A stretch of DNA of 64,000 bases from Diphasiastrum complanatum. Its lineage: Eukaryota; Streptophyta; Lycopodiopsida; Lycopodiales; Lycopodiaceae. Positions 53,960-64,000 of the stretch are shown one piece after another. The notes under the pieces were generated by a model. That model did not search any database, was not told the origin of the DNA, and worked only from the letters and a program-made list of their open reading frames with translations. Both the position numbers and the translations under genes were made by a program. The first letter of the stretch is position 1. The number at the start of each line of letters is the position of its first letter. Where the stretch lies: the NCBI GenBank assembly GCA_029204225.1, contig CM055113.1, positions 5,928,647-5,992,646 of the forward strand. The letters are read 5' to 3'.

Positions 53960-55961
53960 ATGGCAGGATTGGGAGAATCCATGCTTGGAGAAGCTAGTAG
54001 ATTGGACGGGGTATTTAATTACAACATTTGGAAATTCAAAATGAAAAGTATTTTTATAGAAAAGGAGCTGTGGGACATTGTCATTGGGGTGGAACAACGA
54101 CCAGCTACAACTCCAGCTGATATTCGTGCATTTGACAAAAGTGCGCAGAAGGCCTTATCCTTGATAAACTTGTCAGTGAAGGATCATGTCATTGCCCACA
54201 TTAGTGAAGCTATCAGCAAGAGGTGCTTGGGATGCACTCAAAACGCAGTTTCAAATGGCGAACCCCTCTCGAATGATTTTTTTGAGGACCAAACTCATAA
54301 GTGTTCACATGGAAGAGAATGAGGGCATAGGGTCCTATTTCACACGAATAAATGAGTTACGAGACCAGTTGAAAGCTATTGGAGAGCCAATAAGAGATGG
54401 TGAGCTGGTTCACACAGCTATAAATGGCCTACCCGAAAATTTCCAAATGTTTGCAAGTGGCATTGCTTCGAGGGAGAGACTACCAACATTTGAAAATCTT
54501 CATGGCATCATCCTACAGGAGGAACAAAGGCATGAAGTGTAAAAACTCGACTTTCCATATCGGAAGGTCAAGCAATGCTAGCCAAAGGAAAGCATAAATA
54601 CAAGAAGCAATCCAAGAAGTTGAATGTGGAGGATGACAATCAAGAATCCACATCAGGCAAGAAGAAGAAAGGCAACTATTTCTATTGCCAAAAGCCTGGA
54701 CATTGGGCATGAGATTGTCGCAAGAAGAAGGCGGATATTAAGAGGGGCAAAGTGAAGCAGTTGACCAATTTTGTCAAAGAAGAGAATGATAGCGATAACG
54801 AAGATCAAGGCACAGCATTTGCAACAGCATTAGCATCGCAACATTCCATTGATCATACACATTGGTACGTGAACTCAAGAGCAACGAGACACATGACTGG
54901 CAACAAATCATGGTTCAAAAACCTGGAGCTTACTGATGATGGAGATAGAGTTCTGCAGGCGAACGACTACGAGTGCCAAATTCATGGAGCTGGTGCAGTG
55001 CCTATTCAATCACCTAATGGACATGTGAAGGTAATTGAAAATGTGTTGTATGTTCCTGGCCTTTAGAAGAGTCTTTTATCTGTTGGTTTAATGATAGATC
55101 ATAAGTTAAAGGTGGAGTTCAACGACAAAAAATGCCAAATCAAGGATGTGAAACGGGGTTTCAAGGTGATTACTAATGGCTTTAGGGATAAAACTTGTGG
55201 TTTGTACAAGTTAAATGTTGTTGTTACGAAGTGCAATGTGTTAGCATCTACATCTATATCACAAAGTGATTTATGGCATAGACGTATGGGCCATTTGAAC
55301 TTCAAAAGCTTGAGGCTACTTCGTAAGCTCAAGATGGTAACAAGTCTACCTAGTTTGGATGATAAGGAAGAGTCCACTTGCAAGGAGTGCATGCAAGGCA
55401 AGTTACACAGGAAGAAGTTCAACAAAGAAGGAGCAACAAGGACAAAACGTGTGCTTGAGTTGATACACTTTGACCTATGTGGGCCAATGAAGGTAATGTC
55501 TATTGGTAAAGCATTTTATTTGCTACCTTCATTGATGATACCGTTAAACAAAAGTCTGACACATTTGGATGCTTCAAAAGCTTCAAAGCATCGATTGAAA
55601 ATCAGTCAGGTGCTAAGATCAAGGTACTCAGGGCAGATTGTGGTGGTGAGTATCGTTCCACAGATTCGATTGATTTTTGCAAGGAGCATGGCATTAGACA
55701 GGAGTTTGTGCAAGTTGATACACCTCAACAAAATGGGATAGCTGAAAGAAAGAATCGTACCATTGTCGAAGCAGCTAGGGCAATGATGACACATAAGGGA
55801 GTTGCTGATTCTTTATGGGAAGAAGCTGTCAAAACTGCTGTGTTCTTACAAAATAGAAGCCCTACAGTTGTTGTACATAATCGCACACCTGAGGAGGCAT
55901 TCACTGGTAATAAGCCTAAGATGGATGGGTTGCGAGTATTTGGATGCCGAGTGTATGTTCA
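53960..55961 (+). pseudogene. Gag, protease and integrase of the older copia (5' part)
   Basis: Gag starts MAGLGESMLGEASRLDG and shifts frame near 54,220 (ARGAWDALKTQFQMANPSRM). The zinc knuckle YFYCQKPGHWA has a stop before DC. In the protease the catalytic D-S-G-A is changed to N-S-R-A (WYVNSRATRHMTGN). Integrase HRRMGHLNFKSLRLLRKLKM, CKECMQGKLHRKKF and HFDLCGP (Asp kept) then degrades by frameshift near 55,540. It is open again at DTPQQNGIAERKNRTIVEAA up to the nested LTR at 55,962. Confidence 0.88.
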
Positions 55962-56574
55962 TGTCAAAATATTGAAAAATCTATCTAATGTTGTGAGTAT
56001 GGGTTCTAAAAATGCCAACGATGAATTGAGCTCTTTTGGCTTAGTAAAGACCCATCTTAGAATAAAATATTCAAGGTAGGTAGAAGTAGAAACTCGAGCT
56101 ACCATAGGAATTGCCATTTGTACTTTACATGCCACATTTAATGCATGAAAAGACTATGTGGCACAATTAGACATAGTGAGGTGGCTTGGATAAGTCTAGA
56201 TAGCTTGAGAGGTGGATCCACAACTCCAATTCAACTCAAAGTAGGAGAAGAGTCCATGGATCTATATATATGTGATGTACTCTCATTGAGAAAATGATGA
56301 AATTTGTGTGTAATGCAAATTTGGAGACAAGCTCTTTGTGCCCTCTCTCTCTCCACGAGTTTTGTACTTTCTATTTTCTCTCTCTACCCGAGTAGAGGCA
56401 CTTATGATTCTTTGTCTTATGTTTTGTTGACAGATCTTGCTTGTAACACAATAATATTACTTGTATGATCAGCTTTCCTATTGACAACCAATGCTAGTCT
56501 GATCTTTATGGTGTTATTGTGCTTAGGAGATCAAAAATACATGTGTAGGGCATCCCATATGTGTGAATTCAGCA
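55962..56574 (+). repeat. 5' LTR of the younger copia
   Basis: TGTCAAAATATTGAAAAATC...GTGAATTCAGCA. Contains GATCTATATATATGTGATG, a likely TATA region. Confidence 0.97.
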
Positions 56575-56586
56575 TGGTATCAGAGC
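56575..56586 (+). other. Primer-binding site of the younger copia
   Basis: TGGTATCAGAGC directly after the LTR. Confidence 0.93.
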
Positions 56587-57307
56587 CTACCTAAGTTTTA
56601 CAAGCAAGTCTAATAAAAAAGTTTGCAGATCTGATCAGATTTCAAGCTAGGAATTGTCTAGATTCTACCTTCTAGCTAGTCTGAGCTACAAACCACATTG
56701 AATGGGCCAGATCAGGTGCTGTATGGAATTTCAGGTGCTGGCACGTGTGAAATCCACCCATTTTCAAATTGGAGGTTCTCTCTCACCTCAGATCCAAATT
56801 TCAAGCAAATTAGCCCACTAGAAAGCTAGAAATGGTAAAATCTGATGCAATTTGAATCATGACAGTTGGATAAGCCAATCAAAGCTATAAGCTTTTGAAG
56901 AGTCATAGGTAGGGTGCCTAGACCTATGGCAAATCGTGTGTACGTCATTTATTGCTTGAATGATCACAAAAATCATCCAGAAGCTACACAATCTCATCTA
57001 TATGTGATTTAGACAAAACTTATAGGTTCTAGGCAAATTGTTTCATAAAAATAGATTGTATTTGAGTCAATTTGACATTTTTGGAATATTTCACACGTGT
57101 GAAATTCAGAGAACCATAACTTTTGCCATACTTCATCTTTTTTTATGATTCAAATCTTGTTTTACAGAGATTGTCAAGCAAGTGAGATCTATCTCATAGT
57201 TTTTTGCTAAGTCTTACATAGGATTTGATTTCGTACCCTTGATTGGTTCCTATAGTGAGAAGAAAGGCAATTCTTTCATCCATCTTTTTTTATTTCCATC
57301 ATTCTTT

Positions 57308-60300
57308 ATGACTTCAATGGGTGTCTTTCTATTAGAAGCAAGTGAAAGATTGTCAACCTCCAATTACTCAATTTGGAAGGTTAGAATGGAATCTGTCTTA
57401 ATACTACAAGATGTGATGGACATTGTACTTGGCACTGAAGAAGAACCACAAATTCCTCAAGAAATTCCAAAGTACAAAAAGAGAGCCAAGATGGCTCTAC
57501 ATTATATTAAGATGAATGTCTCAAATGACATCTTAAGAGAAATTGGTGCTTGTGCTAATGCCAAAGATGCTTGGGATACTCTCAAATCTATCTATGAGGC
57601 AAAAAATTACTTCGACTTCTAACACTAAGAAACCAAATTTTTCAAAGTGTACAGAGAAGTGATGAATGTGCTTCAGCTTATGTGATGAGAGTTAAAGACC
57701 TCCATAGAGAATTGTCATGCATAGGAGACTCCATCAACCAAAATGAACTTGTTCAAGTCATATTTAATGGGTTAAAGGAAGAATATGACAACCTTGTTCA
57801 GAGTTATGCCATTAAGGAGGAGCTACCAAGTTTGGAAGCACTCCAAAGTGTGCTCATTTCTGAAGAATCAAGACAAGAGTATAAACTCTTGAAAATGGAG
57901 AGACTGTCTCTCAACATTGATGGTAAAGCTCTCTTTACCAAAGACAAGCACAAGACAAGAAGTAAGAATCAACACCAATTCTCTTCAAGCAAGAACAATC
58001 TTATTTCCAAGGAGAAAGGAGATGAGGATGAGTCCCCTCAAGCTTCCACATCCAAGAAGAAGAAGAAAAACATCAAGTGTTTCTTTTGTGGCAAGAAGGG
58101 GCATTATGCCACCAATTGCTTCAAAAAGAAGAGTCAATTCAAGCAAGCCAACATTTCTAATGAAGAGAAGGAAGATTCTCATGCAAGTGATGAAGAGGGA
58201 TCTCTTATGGTCTCGAGTTTTTCTTCATCACCTTTCAACAAGGATGGTTCGTGGTATATTGACAGTGGAGCTTCCTCACATATGTGTAGCTCCAAGTATT
58301 CTTTTTCATCCATGTCACCTTATGAAGGAGCCAAGAAGTCCATCTACACAACAAATGATCATGAGTGTGCTATTGAAGGCATAGGGACCATTCCCTTAAA
58401 GCTTTCTTCATCAAAAGTTCTTTCTCTATCTAATGTACTTTTTGTTCCCAAGCTAATAAAAAATCTTATTAGTGTTGGGCAATTGTTTGATAGTGGACTA
58501 GATGTGAATTTCAATGTTGATACATGTACAATCAAGAAGCATGATGAAATCCTTGTATTTGGGTCTAGATATGGTGGAATCTACAAGCTTGATCCCAAAG
58601 AGTATGCTAACTCTTGTGATAGTGCTTTTGCTATTCATATGTCTTTGGAGGAACTATGGCATAGAAGGTTGGGACATCCTAACTATAATTCTATGGTGTC
58701 CATGGTCAAGAAAGCCAAAGCTATTGGCTTGCCTAATCTTATATCCAAGAATTTCAAGCCATGTGAGGCTTGTGCAATATCTAAGTCTCATAAGAAGCCT
58801 TTTTCAAAGTCATTTATCAAGACTACACATCCATTGGAGCTCATACACTCGGATGTGCACATCTCATCTTCAACGAGCAAGGGTGGTGCTACTTGCTTTG
58901 TAACTTTCATTGATGATTTCACTAGATTTACTTGGGTATATCTTCTAGCTTCAAAATCTATGGTGTTTGACTATTTCCTAAAGTTCAAAGCTCTAGTTGA
59001 AAAGCAATTTTCTTACAAAATCAAGATTCTTAGAAGTGATGGAGGTGGTGAGTACACTTCCAATAAATTTCATGATTATTGTGAGCTTGAAGGCATTAAA
59101 AGGGAGTTTTCTTGTGCATATACACCATCTCAAAATGGGGTGGCTGAAAGAAAGCATAGAACACTGTGTGAATGTGCCAAAACCATCAGAATTGAGGCAT
59201 CTTTGCCAAAAGACTTTTGGGGTGAGGCTATAAATTGTTCAAACTATATTTGCAATAGACTCCCTCATGTTGCACTTGGAGGAAAGTCACCATATGAAGC
59301 ACTCTATTTGAAGAAACCTAAGGTTGAACACCTTAGAGTATTTGGATGCATATGCTTTGTCCATATTCCCTTGGAAACGAGAAAGAAGGATGATCCTTGT
59401 GCAAGCAAAGGAGTAATGGTTGGATATTCATCCAACAAGAAAGCCTATTGAATCTACATGCTCTCTACCTCTAAAGTAATTGATAGTAGAGATGTAGTTT
59501 TTCATGAAGAAGAAAAGTCCAACCTTGGAGGGGCCGAGATCAAGCAACCTCAAAATCTATCACCTATTGTTATTGAAGACAATCAACATATGGAGGAGTC
59601 AAGATTTGAAGATGGAAGTCCTCGGATTTTCACTCCTAGAAGATCCATGAGGGAGAGATCCGAGCCCAACAAGCTCACTTATGATGACAAAGGAAAACAA
59701 GTGGATCTTGATTCCACTTATGCTTATTTTGTTTCTCATGAGGAGCCAAGCAAGCACCTAGATCATGGTATTCAAGACTCAACAACTTTCTACTTTCATT
59801 AGGATTTGTGCTTAGTGACTATGATTCTTCTATGTACTTAAAATTTGATGGTAGTAATATTGTCATTCTCCTAATCTATGTAGACGACATTATTCTTAGT
59901 GGAAGGTGTTTGATGCTAGTTCAAGAAACCAAAGATGCATTAGGAAAAGAATTTAAAATGCAAGATCTAAGAGAGATCCATTACATTTTGGGCCTTGAGA
60001 TTGATTTTCATGAAGAGTATGCTTTTATTTGTCAATCTAGATATGTCTTTTCTATTTTGAGAAAATTCAATATGCAAAGTTGTAAAGGCATAGATACTCC
60101 AATGGAGCAACATGTAAAAGATCCTATTAAAGGTGATGAAAGATCCTTCGAGGACATCACACTTTATAGGAGTCTTATAGGCTCTTTAATTTGGCTTACT
60201 ATCACTAGACCCGATTTGAGCTATTGTGTGCACAAATTGAGTCAATTTATGCAAGATCCCAAGATCCAACATTGGAAGATGGCCAAGAGAGTTCTAAGAT

Positions 60301-60842
60301 ATGTATCTTCTACTCAAGATTATGGTTTATTGTACAAGAATGAAGATCTAACCATTGTTGGCTATTCAGATTCCGATTTTGCAAGTGATAAAATGGATCG
60401 AAAGTCCATTAATGCATATACTATCTTTCTTGGAGGCAATCTTGTGTCTTGGCTTTCAAAGAAGCAGGATACCATATCTCTATCATCTTGTGAGGCCGAG
60501 TACAAAGTACTCACTACAACAACTAAAGAAGTGCTTTGGATCAAGAGGTTAATCATGGAGCTAAAGTGCATCAAAGAGGGTGATCTTCCCTTGATCAAAT
60601 GTGACAACATATCGGCACAAGGTCTTGCAAACAATCCTATTTTTCATACAAGAAGCAAGCATATAGAAGTGGCTCACCATTTTGTAAGGGAAAAGCTCAT
60701 TGGAGGTGAAATCAACTTAGAACATGTCGACACATCTTCGTGTATTGCTGATCTTCTCACAAAGCCACTTTGCAAAAGTGCCTTCTCAAAGCATAGGTCT
60801 AATCTTGGTCTTATCTCAAGATCGATGCTTGATCCACATTAG
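57308..60842 (+). pseudogene. Gag-pol of the younger copia, RT N-terminus deleted
   Basis: Gag MTSMGVFLLEASERLSTSNY with a one-base shift in an A-run near 57,600. The following frame (57,682-59,451) holds the rest of gag, knuckle CFFCGKKGHYATNCF, protease SWYIDSGASSHM and integrase ([62 protein letters not shown]). A TGA at 59,449-59,451 breaks the frame; it continues to 59,802. From 59,808 comes the RT C-terminal half (LLIYVDDIILSG, LREIHYILGLEIDFHEEYAF) and RNase H (GYSDSDFASDKMDRKS, DTISLSSCEAEYKV, ADLLTKPLCKSAF), ending at 60,842. The RT fingers and first palm motif are absent. Confidence 0.94.
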
Positions 60843-60850
60843 ATACATTT

Positions 60851-60860
60851 TTAGGAGGAG
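60851..60860 (+). other. Polypurine tract of the younger copia
   Basis: TTAGGAGGAG immediately before the 3' LTR. Confidence 0.8.
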
Positions 60861-61473
60861 TGTCAAAATATTGAAAAATCTATCTAATGTTATGAGTATG
60901 GGTCCTAAAAATGCCAACGATGAATTGAGCTCTTTTGGCTTAGTAAAGACCCATCCTAGAATAAAATATTCAAGGTAGGTAGAAGTAGAAACTCGAGCTA
61001 CCATAGGAATTGTCATTTGTACTTTACATGCCACATTTAATGCATGAAAAGACTATGTGGCACAATTAGACATAGTGAGGTGGCTTGGATAAGTCTAGAT
61101 AGCTTGAGAGGTGGATCCACAACTCCAATTCAACTCAAAGTAGGAGAAGAGTCCATGGATCTATATATATGTGATGTACTCTCATTGAGAAAATGATGAA
61201 ATTTGTGTGTAATGCAAATTTGGAGACAAGCTCTTTGTGCCCTCTCTCTCTCCACGAGTTTTGTACTTTCTATTTTCTCTCTCTACCCGAGTAGAGGCAC
61301 TTATGATTCTTTGTCTTATGTTTTGTTGACAGATCTTGCTTGTAACACAATAATATTACTTGTATGATCAGCTTTCCTATTGACAACCAATGCTAGTCTG
61401 ATCTTTATGGTGTTATTGTGCTTAGGAGATCAAAAATACATGTGTAGGGCATCCCACATGTGTGAATTCAGCA
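60861..61473 (+). repeat. 3' LTR of the younger copia
   Basis: 613 bp, about 99% identical to the 5' copy, followed by GTTCA. Confidence 0.97.
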
Positions 61474-62690
61474 GTTCACATACCTAAGAGCGAGAGATCC
61501 AAAATGCAGGTAAAGGCCTTGAAGTGCATTTTTACAAGATATGATCAACAAACCAAGGGATATAGATGTTATGATCTAGAGGGGCTACGTGTGCACATAA
61601 GCCGTGATGTCTTATTTGATGAAATCCATAGATTTGGGGATGAAGAAAAGAATAATGATGAGCTATGCAAGCTTCTCAAAGAGGATGAAGTAGTTCTACC
61701 ACCACAGGAAGATCATGATGATGATGATGAGGGATGTGGTACTTCTCCCACCATAGAGACGAGATGGAGAGTGAGAAACAAATCTATTGGATCGAAAAAG
61801 ACTGAGGTAGCAGGTGATAAAAGGAAGGAGCAAGATGCACCATGGGATTCCTATTCACCTCGTAGCAGATCACCTCAACGTAAGTTACCCAAATGGTGTA
61901 CTAAGCTCATGAGTGACAAGGAAGGGGAAGTTGCCGAAGCTAGCAAGGAGGGAGAGTTGTGGCATTCCACACAAGAGAGGAAGGAACCTGACAAGTTATA
62001 GGTAAATCTTGCACTTATGAGTGACATTATTTCATCTAATGAACCCTCTTGCTTTGAGGAGGCCAAAAATCAGGAGATATGGCAAAAAGCAATCAAACAC
62101 CATGACACATGGGACATAGTGGATCTTCCAAAGGGCAAAAGACCCATTGGCAACAAATGGGTATACAGGACAAAATACAATGCCGATGGAACTTTCTAGA
62201 AGTTTGATACGCACTCCTTCATTTTTCAATCTTTACTACTTTGCTCCAGATTCTAGTATCACACTGACCTCATAATCACAGGAAATGATGATGATTTGAT
62301 TGGTGCAATCAAGAAAGACTTATCTTCTAGTTTTGATATGACTGATCTTGGCTTGATGCACTACTGTTTGGGAGTGGAAGTATGGCAAGGTTGCAATAGC
62401 ATCACACTAACACAAACAGAGTACGTGAATGAGATTTTGAAGCATTTCAAAATGTGCGACAACAAGCCAGTATCCACACCTGTGGAGGTTGGTAAGAAAC
62501 TATCTAACCAGGATGAGAGTGCACTAGTTGATGCCACTTTATTTCATTTATCTCACAACTACTCGTCCTGACATAAGTTATGATGTAAGCATTGTAAGTC
62601 AATTCATGGCTACTCCTAGAGAGATTTATTGGAAAGCAGCGAAGAGAATTCTTCATTATGTGAAGGGCACGATAACCCCTTTGAGGTTCT
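61474..62690 (+). pseudogene. Integrase end, RT and RNase H fragments of the older copia
   Basis: Resumes after the nested element with HIPKSERSKMQVKALKCIF (integrase C-terminal linker), an acidic stretch, and APWDSYSPRSRSPQRKLPKW. RT NEPSCFEEAKNQEIWQKAIK, GNKWVYRTKYNADGTF. The RT palm is deleted between about 62,199 and 62,265; DLIITGNDDDLIGAIKKDLS and LGLMHYCLGVEVWQGCNSIT follow, then TTRPDISYDVSIVSQFMATP and KAAKRILHYVKGT. It stops near 62,690. Confidence 0.87.
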
Positions 62691-62699
62691 GGCTCCTTT

Positions 62700-63075
62700 T
62701 TAGAGTTAGTATTGTTCTTTAGCTGTTCAATCCTTGAATTGAAATTATGTTGTTTGACCCTTGGGTCAGAATTTGCTGTAGCTTTTCTCTTGTGGTCAAA
62801 AAACTGGTCTCCACAAAAATGACATTTCTACTCGTGAATGCTTCTGAGTGTCCAGATTGAAGAGCTTGTATGCCTTGCGATATGGGGAATAGTCGATGAA
62901 AATCATTTTTACTTTTGTCATCCAGCTTCTTTCTTAGATCTTCAAAAATTTGAATGTAAGTTATGCATCCAAACACTCGAATATTTTTGAGTGATGGTTT
63001 CGATCATGTCCACACCTCATAAGGTGTCTTGCCATTCAGGGCCTTTGTAATGGATCGATTTTGAAGATAGACAAA
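62700..63075 (-). pseudogene. Copia integrase fragment (same family as 49,560-51,445)
   Basis: Minus strand: RSITKALNGKTPYEV-like text, then IRVFGCITYIQIFEDLRKKL, DDKSK and SRNVIFVETSF. Parallel to the minus-strand relic at about 50,790-51,010. Confidence 0.78.
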
Positions 63076-63391
63076 ATCAATAAGAAAGTCAGACAAGAAG
63101 ACGAAGTAGCTTAAACATACAATTCTGACAAGAACTATGAACGCAATAAAAGACAATTATTGATTCAGATTATAGAAATACAAGTCCGTTTGATGCTATG
63201 AGCACAAGATAATAGTGGACAAAACCATGTGCTCAAGAAGCTAGCTCCGCTTTGTATATGAGCCTATTATTGACAATCAGTCTGAAGAAAGAATCGATGC
63301 ATGAAAGCATCTACTATGTCCTAAGGAGGACTTTATAAGAATGCGGAAGTTTTGATTCAAGTTTCCCAGAAGGGAGATCTACTTAGCATGT
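63076..63391. other. Unassigned
   Basis: AT-rich, no recognised feature. Confidence 0.4.
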
Positions 63392-63860
63392 TTACTGGCG
63401 CAAATGGCCCAGCTTTGGCATCTCTCTCATTCTTGACAGTGCAATCCAAATACGGATGTCCATATCTAGAATCCTTGTAGAGTGGCACATAGTCTTGTCC
63501 CTATCTCTTGGTAGGGCACTCAACAATACGATGATTGCCTCAACACCCATAGCATTTGACAAGGGATCTACCTGTCGAACTTGGTTGGCATAAACCAGCA
63601 CCAATTTGCCCTCATACCCATCTATGTAATACACAAGTATTTCCTCAGTAGGATAGGATTCCTCGTTGTTCATTAGCCGATGGTGCTAGTAGTGCAAGTG
63701 GTGGTCGATTCTGGTTCGGTGCATATGGGTATTGCGTATTAGTGCTACTCGGCATCTACTTGTACTCGAGGGTTGTATCTACACTCGGAGGTATCATGAC
63801 CATTCATGCTACACAGATGACAATATTTTCTTGTTTCTATAAGCATTGGCATAGTTATGG
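63392..63860 (-). pseudogene. Retroelement-like fragment with two CCHC zinc knuckles
   Basis: On the minus strand, in changing frames, there are two C-x2-C-x4-H-x4-C motifs: CHLCSMNGHDTSEC (about 63,770-63,830) and, after a linker, CYGC..NHRIVEC (about 63,510-63,560; one position is a stop). Paired knuckles suggest a gag or nucleic-acid-binding protein of a retroelement. No capsid or pol text accompanies it, so the family is open. Confidence 0.4.
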
Positions 63861-64000
63861 GCATTCATTGGCAGTATGGTTGCCTGTACAAATTGGACAC
63901 CAACTGGCCTCTCTTCATGGATAAGTAGGCAGTTGGGGCACCCTGGATACCTGTGTTGCACACCCTTAAGCATTTGGTCCACAATTCCAAGGAGCTCAAT

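Larger units (their letters stand above)
55962..61473 (+). mobile_element. Younger copia element nested in the older one
   Basis: 5,512 bp with two 613-bp LTRs differing at about five sites (about 0.8%). Flanked by target duplication GTTCA (55,957-55,961; 61,474-61,478). It has a primer-binding site, gag-pol and a purine tract. It belongs to a different copia lineage from the elements at 15,170 and 37,868, judged by gag and knuckle sequence. Confidence 0.96.
52359..62690 (+). mobile_element. Older copia element, split by a nested copia, 3' truncated
   Basis: Plus strand: LTR, primer-binding site, leader (52,711-53,959), gag, protease, integrase to 55,961. A nested element with target duplication follows (55,962-61,478), then the integrase end, RT and RNase H fragments to about 62,690. 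No 3' LTR; it ends against a minus-strand copia fragment. Confidence 0.85.

Overview
This is nuclear DNA of a land plant with a large, retrotransposon-rich genome. It holds one host gene with spliceosomal introns and a chloroplast-type leader, many Ty1/copia and Ty3/gypsy (chromovirus) elements with plant-type primer-binding sites (TGGTATCAGAGC and variants), a hAT-type (DUF659) transposase relic, LINE-like tails and abundant (CT/GA)n microsatellites. Two introns of about 14 kb packed with nested elements suggest a gymnosperm or another large-genome lineage, but the sequence alone does not settle the species.

The main result is that positions 1-46,851 on the minus strand are essentially one gene. 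Ten exons (46,851 down to 1, running off the left edge) join with matching phases into about 283 codons of a plastid-targeted protein with a thioredoxin-like / GST-N-terminal fold (CPFC motif, QFPYM cis-proline loop, VDPNTG...ESDDIIKYL helix). The exons are 338, 68, 36, 73, 19, 120, 70, 44, 42 and at least 40 nt. They add up to about 0.85 kb of coding sequence in 46.8 kb, so almost everything else left of 46.5 kb is intron.

Introns, left to right. Intron 9 (41-878) carries a 163-bp tandem duplication and uses a GC donor. Intron 7 (1,167-6,845) holds two gypsy remnants. Intron 6 (6,916-21,764) holds a hAT pseudogene and a complete gypsy chromovirus (11,417-20,998, TSD GATAC), itself split by a young copia element (15,170-20,310, TSD GGTCT). 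Intron 2 (23,689-32,240) holds LINE-like tails abutting (CT)n tracts, a copia 3' end, a gypsy 3' half, an unassigned AT-rich reading frame and an LTR. Intron 1 (32,309-46,513) holds an LTR with an insertion, a 5' copia fragment, and a copia element whose central integrase-RT part is inverted in place.

Right of the gene (46,852-64,000) there is a TATA-like and (GA)n 5' region, a gypsy chromovirus relic (47.6-49.5 kb), a minus-strand copia relic lacking gag (49.6-51.9 kb), and a copia element (from 52,359) interrupted in its integrase gene by a second, younger copia (55,962-61,473, TSD GTTCA). The window ends with minus-strand copia integrase and a region with two CCHC knuckles. I saw no intact autonomous element: every pol gene has stops, frameshifts, deletions or an inversion. 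No rRNA, tRNA gene or CRISPR array was recognised.
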